DNA from: Podospora bellae-mahoneyi
Lineage: Eukaryota > Ascomycota > Sordariomycetes > Sordariales > Podosporaceae
Reading direction: 5' to 3'
DNA: 64,000 nucleotides
Assembly: GCF_035222275.1 (NCBI RefSeq)
Contig: NC_085885.1
Span: forward strand, 124,001-188,000
Shown: in pieces, positions 58,444 through 64,000 of the stretch
How positions within the stretch are numbered: position 1 is the first letter of the stretch
How the letters are laid out: the number at the start of each line of letters is the position of its first letter
Program-made: the position numbers and the translations under genes
The notes under the pieces: generated by a model
What the model saw: the letters and a program-made list of their open reading frames with translations, nothing else
The model's database searches: none
Told to the model about the DNA's origin: nothing

Positions 58444-59992
58444 TTACACATTGACGGTGGAGCCGATGGGGCCGAAGCGGATGTTGGACCAGACAACCTT
58501 GCTGTAGTGTTTGTTAGCATCTGAACTGCACAGAGAAGCACAAAAGGCAGGCGAGGGACGTACGCGTTGGGGTAGTTGGCCTTGACCTCGGAGGGAACAC
58601 CGGAGTCTTGGGCGCAAGGGCCACGGGCAGCACCCGGCTCGCCCTCCTTCTCAGGGGGGTAGACGGAGTCGAGCCAGAGCATGTTGGCGTAGTGATCGGC
58701 CCAGATGGACATGACGAGGACCATGGGGATGCGGAGGGCAGCGTTGAGCTGGGGGAAGTCACCGACCTCACTGAAGCGGTTGCGGTCCGTGAAAACATCA
58801 AACTGAGTCGAGCAGAACTCAGGGGTGATGTTGGGGCTGGCTGGGATGCCGTCAAAGGTGGGAGCGGGAGCGAGGATCTTTCGGCCGTTCTGGACGAAGA
58901 ATTGCTCAAGGTTGTCATCCTGGAAGCGGGTGACGACGGTGAACTTCTTGGTGGTGTCGACGGTCTTGCCCTTGCCGTAGAAGTCGGGGTTGCCCATGCG
59001 GTAGGGGTTGTAGTCGCAGCCATTGGCGTCGCAGCCACCAGCGAAGCGGTCCTCGGAGTAGGTACCACCGCAGGTGTCACGCTCGCAAACGTGGTAGTTG
59101 TTGTTCTCGCAGGCGTGGGGGGTGAAGGCGTAGGCGTGGGCATTGGACTCCCTATTCTGCGTGTTAGCTTTTGTCGACTTGAAAACAAGATGGACCGGGT
59201 CGGTTAGACATACCAGACATCGATCTCGGCGCAGCAACCGCCATAGGGACCGACACCAGCGTTCTCATCGTTGGACGACTCGCGCCAGCCCTCAATGTTG
59301 GCCTTGCCACCGACGAACTTGAGATCACGAGCGCATTGGGCGTCGCAGTACTGTTTCCTCCCCCCCCATCATGTCAGTGGCTGGGAGGCAGGGCAGCGGG
59401 TGGGAGAACTTACACCAGTACCGTACTTGGCACCAGCCTTGTTGGTGGGATAGCTGCGCATGCCACCATCCTCCTCCATGGCGACAAAGTACAGGGCCGA
59501 GTTGAGACCGCACTCGACCGTGGAGAGGTCGACGTCAAAGCTGAACTCGTTGTTCATGAGGGTAAACATCTGGTACTTGGAGGCACCGTTCATGAGGTAG
59601 AAACGAGAGCCGACGTTGGTGCCATACTCGTGCTTGGTGACGAACTTGAGAGTGAGGGAGTCACCGCTGGTGGAAGCACCGTAGGTCTGCTGGTAGTTGC
59701 CGGCACCCTCCATCAAGCACTTTGACGCGCAGTCGGTGGCGGTGCTGCAGGCAGCTGTGTTCCAGGCGTTGCCATCGTAGCAGTTGGTGCCGCCCGAGGT
59801 GTGGATCCAGCGCCAGTTGGAGTCGATGACGACCTCAGCCTGGACGGTCGTGCAGTTAGCCTTGCCTGTGCACCTCTTCCAGGTGATTCGGGGGTGAGTC
59901 TCGGTCTGCTGGGTGCCGACGCCCTGACCGGCGACGAGGCCGGTCATGAGGGAACCTGCGGCCAGGTACTGAAGATACTGCTTCATCATCAT
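58444..59992 (-). CDS. GH7 cellobiohydrolase, catalytic domain only (453 aa)
   Basis: Reducing-end cellobiohydrolase (Cel7A/CBH1 type), the main secreted cellulase. Exons 59414-59992, 59214-59350, 58564-59151, 58444-58501; introns 63, 62 and 62 bp; 454 codons with stop. Signal peptide to about residue 22 ([22 protein letters not shown]), mature N-terminus at Gln ([19 protein letters not shown]). The catalytic EXDXXE motif is AEIDVWE with Glu235, Asp237 and Glu240. Tunnel-loop and disulfide features are in place ([30 protein letters not shown]-like [10 protein letters not shown]). The chain ends [13 protein letters not shown] with no linker or CBM1. The third intron splits the codon just before [11 protein letters not shown]. 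Loop features decide cellobiohydrolase versus endoglucanase; the B-loop residues and length favour cellobiohydrolase. Confidence 0.95.
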
Positions 59993-61960
59993 GGTGGGCA
60001 ACTCTTGGTGAAAAGATGGAAGAAGTGCTGGTGTTGCGTGATCGAGAAGAGAGAAGGACGTCAGTAGCACAGGGCGAGAGGTCGTTTATATGTTTTCCTG
60101 GGTCCAGTCAAGAGAAACTGAATTCGGACTGAGAGGGTTCTCAGGCTGTGACGATCCCGACCTCGACTCCCGTGCTGGAGCCTCCCGATTCGGAAACTTG
60201 GTTCCAGGCACCGCGTGAACCATCCAAAGAGCCGCTGCGTGGAAGAGTGAGCCGAATTCCCATATCCAAGCCTCTGCGGTGCCATGCCTTCTAATTGATC
60301 AGCCAACGGTTAATCGTCCATTGCGAGAGGAAGAATCCGCGAGGTGCCTTGGCGGTGGTAGCGAGATAGATTAACTGCCGTGGAGATCTGGGGTAGGCAG
60401 ATGGAAAAGGCACACGATGTGATGTGGTGTGGCGAGCGTAATGTATTGTTGTTTACTTGCCGCCAGGGTTCTTGTTAACACCCTGCCCCCCTGCCCCTCT
60501 GCCCCCCGGGTATCATTGCACCTCCACTACAGGCAAAAGTAAGAAAGAAAAGAAAAGGGGGCGATCCTCCTTGGTGCAGCACAGTAGTAGTAGGCGTCAG
60601 GCGTCAGGCGTCACGCCCACTGATGATCTCTAGTCTTTTTTCCCGGGTCGGTTTGGGCCAGCATTTGGAGGCATCGCAACTGAACACGGAGACTTGGCCC
60701 CGCAGTGCAACGTCGTCTCCAACCAGAGGTCCCTTCCCACAGCCATGTTCCGAGCCGGCCATCTTTTGCTCTAGGGCCAATATAAACGGCAATTAAAATC
60801 GGCCCCTCACTGAAGTGCCGAGCCAACTTCGATCGGACACCCCATTGGTGTTTTTGAAGTCGTTGGCAGCCCTCGCCCACTTCATGACACCGTCTCAACC
60901 GGCGCCGAGACCGTTGCGGGGGCGGCAGTTGATGCAAACCTGGCCGCCCACTGCAACAACACCAGACCTTGGCTTTATATACGGCTGGTATGATCTTAAT
61001 TATCAGCTTTCGGATGCCTGTACCGGAGTGCCTTATTTGCCCACGAACCCCTGCACACTTCTTGTACCCTCTCGCCTCATTTGTTGCCAACCACCGGGCG
61101 TCTGCTGCCAGGTGAGAAGATAGGCGATAGAGGTTGGCGGCCGTGTTTGCCCCGTGAATTTAGCCCGGAGAATGAGCAAAGCGGAGCCCCCCGCTCCGAT
61201 TCGTGGGTCGGCCGTGTTCGGCCAGACTACAGTCTCCCATATTATTTTATCTTGTTCCTGCAGTAGGTAGGCAATGAACTGTGCAAGGGCGCTTATTTCG
61301 TGCCGGTATCAGTTCCTGTTTCTCCTCAACAAGATATGCTCTGGGTTAGCCTGCCAGTTGGGTCCTCGTTCCTACCTAAGTCTTGACTCCTGAAGGCGAG
61401 CTGAGCTGTTCAAAGCGGGTTCTTAATGAAGCCGCAAATGAATACAAAACAAGCTCTGCTCCGAAAGGACTCTATATTGCGCTATTGTGTTCCACGTAGG
61501 GCAGTCATGTGGTGTCGCTTAGCCACCAATGACCACATCCCAATCTCTCCAAATGAAAGCTTCTTCTGAGAAATGGGTAGCGACAGTGGAAGGGAAGTCA
61601 ATTTCCCGGTATTACACACAAGACTTGAGAGAGTTCGGAATGACGGACTGTTATCCGGAATGCAGATGGGCTTGGTTGATTGGAAAAGGAATGGGTTTCT
61701 GGTGATCCAAAGGCTCAAGTGACGCTTGGAGTGTTTGTCTGACGAATGACCAAATCACTCGGAGAGATTGTAATGAAGAACAGGGTGCAGTGTTGCCACT
61801 CCCTTGAACAATTACAACATTTTCAGATGCAGATGGGCCAACATGAAGGTACAATCTTTCAACCCGGACAAGGTCAGCACTGGCCTGGCCAAGTGCATCA
61901 GAATACATTGCAATGATATATCAAACAACATGTATGAGTTATTATTCCCAATAGCTATCA
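59993..61960. other. GH7 promoter region and GMC gene 3' flank
   Basis: 2 kb without a recognised gene. Beyond the TATA, candidate CreA/CRE1 motifs (SYGGRG) occur at about 60386 (CTGGGG) and as a C-rich cluster at 60480-60515. One GGCTAAA heptamer is on the minus strand at 61159-61165, over 1.1 kb upstream. A GCGTCAG microrepeat (three units) lies at 60594-60613. Confidence 0.45.
60085..60090 (-). promoter_or_regulatory. TATA box of the GH7 gene
   Basis: TATAAA on the minus strand, 93 nt upstream of the start codon at 59992. Confidence 0.6.
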
Positions 61961-64000
61961 TCACCAAGTATGAGAATCAGCCAACACACTCTCAGAAGCC
62001 TTCTCGCTGAGCATGAATGTGGGCAGCACCGGGAACGGGCCTGGTACTCTGGGGAAAGCACTGGCATCGACCACCCTCAAGCCGCGAACACCCCTCACTC
62101 TGAACTTGCTATCCAACACTGCGTTGGGGTCAGAGTCAGCTCCGATAGCACATGTGCTTGTCGGGTGGTGTCCGAAAATCTGGTTCTTGAGCCACTCAAT
62201 GTCGGCGGCGTCATCGCATGTGCCGTCGGCCGACATCCCGCCGGAGCATGGCGGCTCAACAGGAGAAATTGGCCCGAGAGGAGCTGGCACAGAGGCAAAT
62301 AATCTCCTCACAAACTTGACAGTGTCCAACTCAGCGGCCAGATCCATGGCCGTGCCAGCGTCACCTTCTTCGAACAAGTGAAAGTTGATGCTCGGCACAT
62401 CTCTGGGGTCGGCGCTGGTGAGGAGGACTTTGCCGCCGCGCGACTGGGGTCCGATCTTGACGGTCGAGAAGCCAAACATGTTTGGCGGGTCGGGCACAAT
62501 GCTATCAGTGGGTGGCCAAAAGCCTCTGAGTGCGAAGAGCCCGCCGACGAGAAAAATGTCACGCTCGTTGTAAGCCGGCGAAATGCTTTTCCTAAAGACC
62601 GCGTTGAGAGTGGCCCCCTTCATGTATGGTCCCTGCTGGCTTTGCCAGAGCGTGACACAAGGGTCCCCGGGTGCTCCAAACCAGCAAGCAGGGTCGGCCG
62701 GGTCGGGGGGCGGAGTGGTGAAATTTCTGGCCGCGTGGCCGACGATGGGAACCTCGTAATTGTCTTGCAGGTTGGTGCCCACGCCTGGGAGGTTCTTCAC
62801 CAGAGGGATACCAAAGGAAGCCAACTCTTCTGCTGGACCAATGCCCGAGAGCTTCAAGAGCTGGGGTGAGTTGAAAGTGCCACCAGACACAATGATTTCC
62901 TTGCGGGCAAAAGCGCGGCCCCATGTCCCGTTGTTGGAAGCTGTGTTCCTGGGATCTGCTCGATAGACGGACTGTCCTTGGAGGTACTCAATACCTGTTG
63001 CCTTGGGCTTGCGGTGGGGGTGATTGATATCCTTGAAGGTCACCTTGGTCGCCAGAGTGTTGAGCTGAATCCAGAGCGGATACTTCTTCTTGCCGGCAGC
63101 GGTGAGGGCACTGGCGGTCTCCAGAACAAGATCCCTGGAGGAGAAACGACGAGCATTCTCGTCCGAGTGGACGGCAGAACCAAATACACCCACACTCTTG
63201 TCGCGGGCCGGGTCAAGGGCGTTGACGTCGGCTGTCAGGTGGTCGACAATATTCAGAGGATCTTGACCGAGGTCGTCGGCAGCCTCAGCCATCACCGTGG
63301 TCATGTCGTCTTGCCCCACCCAAACAGATTCATCGCTCATGCTTGTGTCAAAATAACCGTTGAAGCCATGACCCGGAGTGCCAGATGGTAGATAGTGGTT
63401 GTTCTCTATACGAGCAAAGATGGATCGCATGGCGATAGGGCTGAGAAGAGACGGGTTGTGACATTAGTTCTCTGCCGATTGCCGCGGGAAGAAAAATAAG
63501 GGGCTGAGAACTCACTTCCAACTTGTATCACCGGTCAGATCGGCTATAATTTGCCAATCGCTATCACTGGGCAAGACGGATGACATGGCGTTGACAGCAG
63601 AACTTCCCCCAAGAGTTCCACCGCGGGGGTAATGAATACCCAAAAGAGTCGCTCCCGCAGGGGGGCTCGTGCCGACATAAAAGGTGCCATCGGTTTTGCG
63701 GTACACGCGATGGTTGTGCTGCAGTAGGCGACTCTCATTTGCGTAGTTGCGTACAAAGAAGTCCCATCGCATAGAGGCATCCTGGTAGGGCAAAAAGAAT
63801 AGCGCCCCAATCTCGGACGTTGGGTTGTTGCTTTGGTCATCGCCGGCTTCGACCAAGAGCACAGAGTGGCCGGCCTTGGCGAGGTTGGTTGCCAGAGGAC
63901 CACCTCCAGGTCCAGAACCAACGATCACATAATCGTAGACGTTGTCTTCTGGTTTGGTGTAGCCGCCATGCCCACCCTCGCCGCCACCAGCAAAGGCCGG
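61961..64000 (-). CDS. AA3 GMC oxidoreductase, 5' end beyond window
   Basis: FAD-dependent glucose-methanol-choline oxidoreductase, probably secreted; oxidises an alcohol, aryl alcohol or sugar, substrate unknown. Visible exons 63516-64000 and 61961-63440, 75-bp intron. The open frame runs to the window edge, where PAFAGGGEGGHGGYTKPEDN looks like the region just after a signal peptide. FAD motif VIVGSGPGGGPLATNLAKAG, then VEAGDD; PRGGTLGGSSAVNAM (GMC signature 1); SGGTFNSPQLLKLSGIGP (signature 2). The C-terminal catalytic region has HHPTSTCAIG with the usual first His, but the second position (usually His or Asn) reads PGPFPVLPTF, with Phe. Such AA3 enzymes can supply electrons or H2O2 to LPMOs, which fits the neighbouring AA9 genes; this link is inferred. 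Confidence 0.9.

Noticed and set aside
58608-59207. 199-codon + strand open frame rich in Val, Gly and Glu
   Set aside because: Antisense to GH7 exon 3, a known effect of codon bias in highly expressed cellulase genes.

Overview
The window is chromosomal DNA of a filamentous ascomycete, most likely a plant-biomass-degrading Sordariomycete. The reasons are short GT-AG introns of 52-84 bp in most genes, fungal protein families throughout (AA9 LPMO, GH7 cellobiohydrolase, AA3/GMC oxidoreductase, POT peptide transporter, Pyp-type phosphatase), and an 18 kb transposon island with very strong repeat-induced point mutation (RIP). Species is not determinable from the window.

Layout. 1-187: start of an AA9 LPMO running off the left edge. 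1477-2224: decayed GH2 beta-galactosidase-like relic. 2268-3287: SDR oxidoreductase. 3677-4414: secreted-protein gene broken by three frameshifts. 5171-7214: POT peptide transporter with a 4-nt first coding exon. 8325-10175: amidase. 10891-16078: large EDC4/Ge-1-like decapping scaffold. 17172-17720 and 18741-19142: two small predicted membrane proteins. 20277-23453: rhodanese plus tyrosine phosphatase. 23820-25048: proteasome ATPase Rpt6. 26508-30030: Vnx1-like vacuolar cation/H+ antiporter. 31754-33102: secreted aspartic protease. 33632-34365: small secreted protein. 35331-54601: transposon island. 55013-55903: complete AA9 LPMO. 58444-59992: GH7 cellobiohydrolase. 61961-64000: AA3 GMC oxidoreductase running off the right edge.

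The island can be resolved as a three-level nest. A pogo/Fot1-type DNA transposon (37050-54081, TA target duplication) was invaded by a Ty3/gypsy chromovirus on the + strand (38389-53556, two 444-bp LTRs, target duplication CTTAT). That element was itself invaded by a related chromovirus on the - strand (45441-53081, two 401-bp LTRs, target duplication CCGGG). To its left lie a truncated second pogo copy in opposite orientation, a further LTR and about 700 bp of unmutated DNA of unknown origin. To its right is a solo LTR with its own target duplication. The LTRs share R/U5 but carry three unrelated U3 regions. RIP has removed almost all CA/TG dinucleotides from the element interiors while sparing the outer ends.

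Functionally, the two AA9 genes, GH7 and GMC oxidoreductase belong to oxidative/hydrolytic cellulose breakdown; the POT transporter, amidase and aspartic protease fit nitrogen acquisition; the Pyp-like phosphatase and a perfect CRE site upstream of the stress-type SDR both point to the stress-MAPK/Atf pathway (inference). All exon joins given here keep frame and total to whole codons, but are read by eye and not supported by transcripts.
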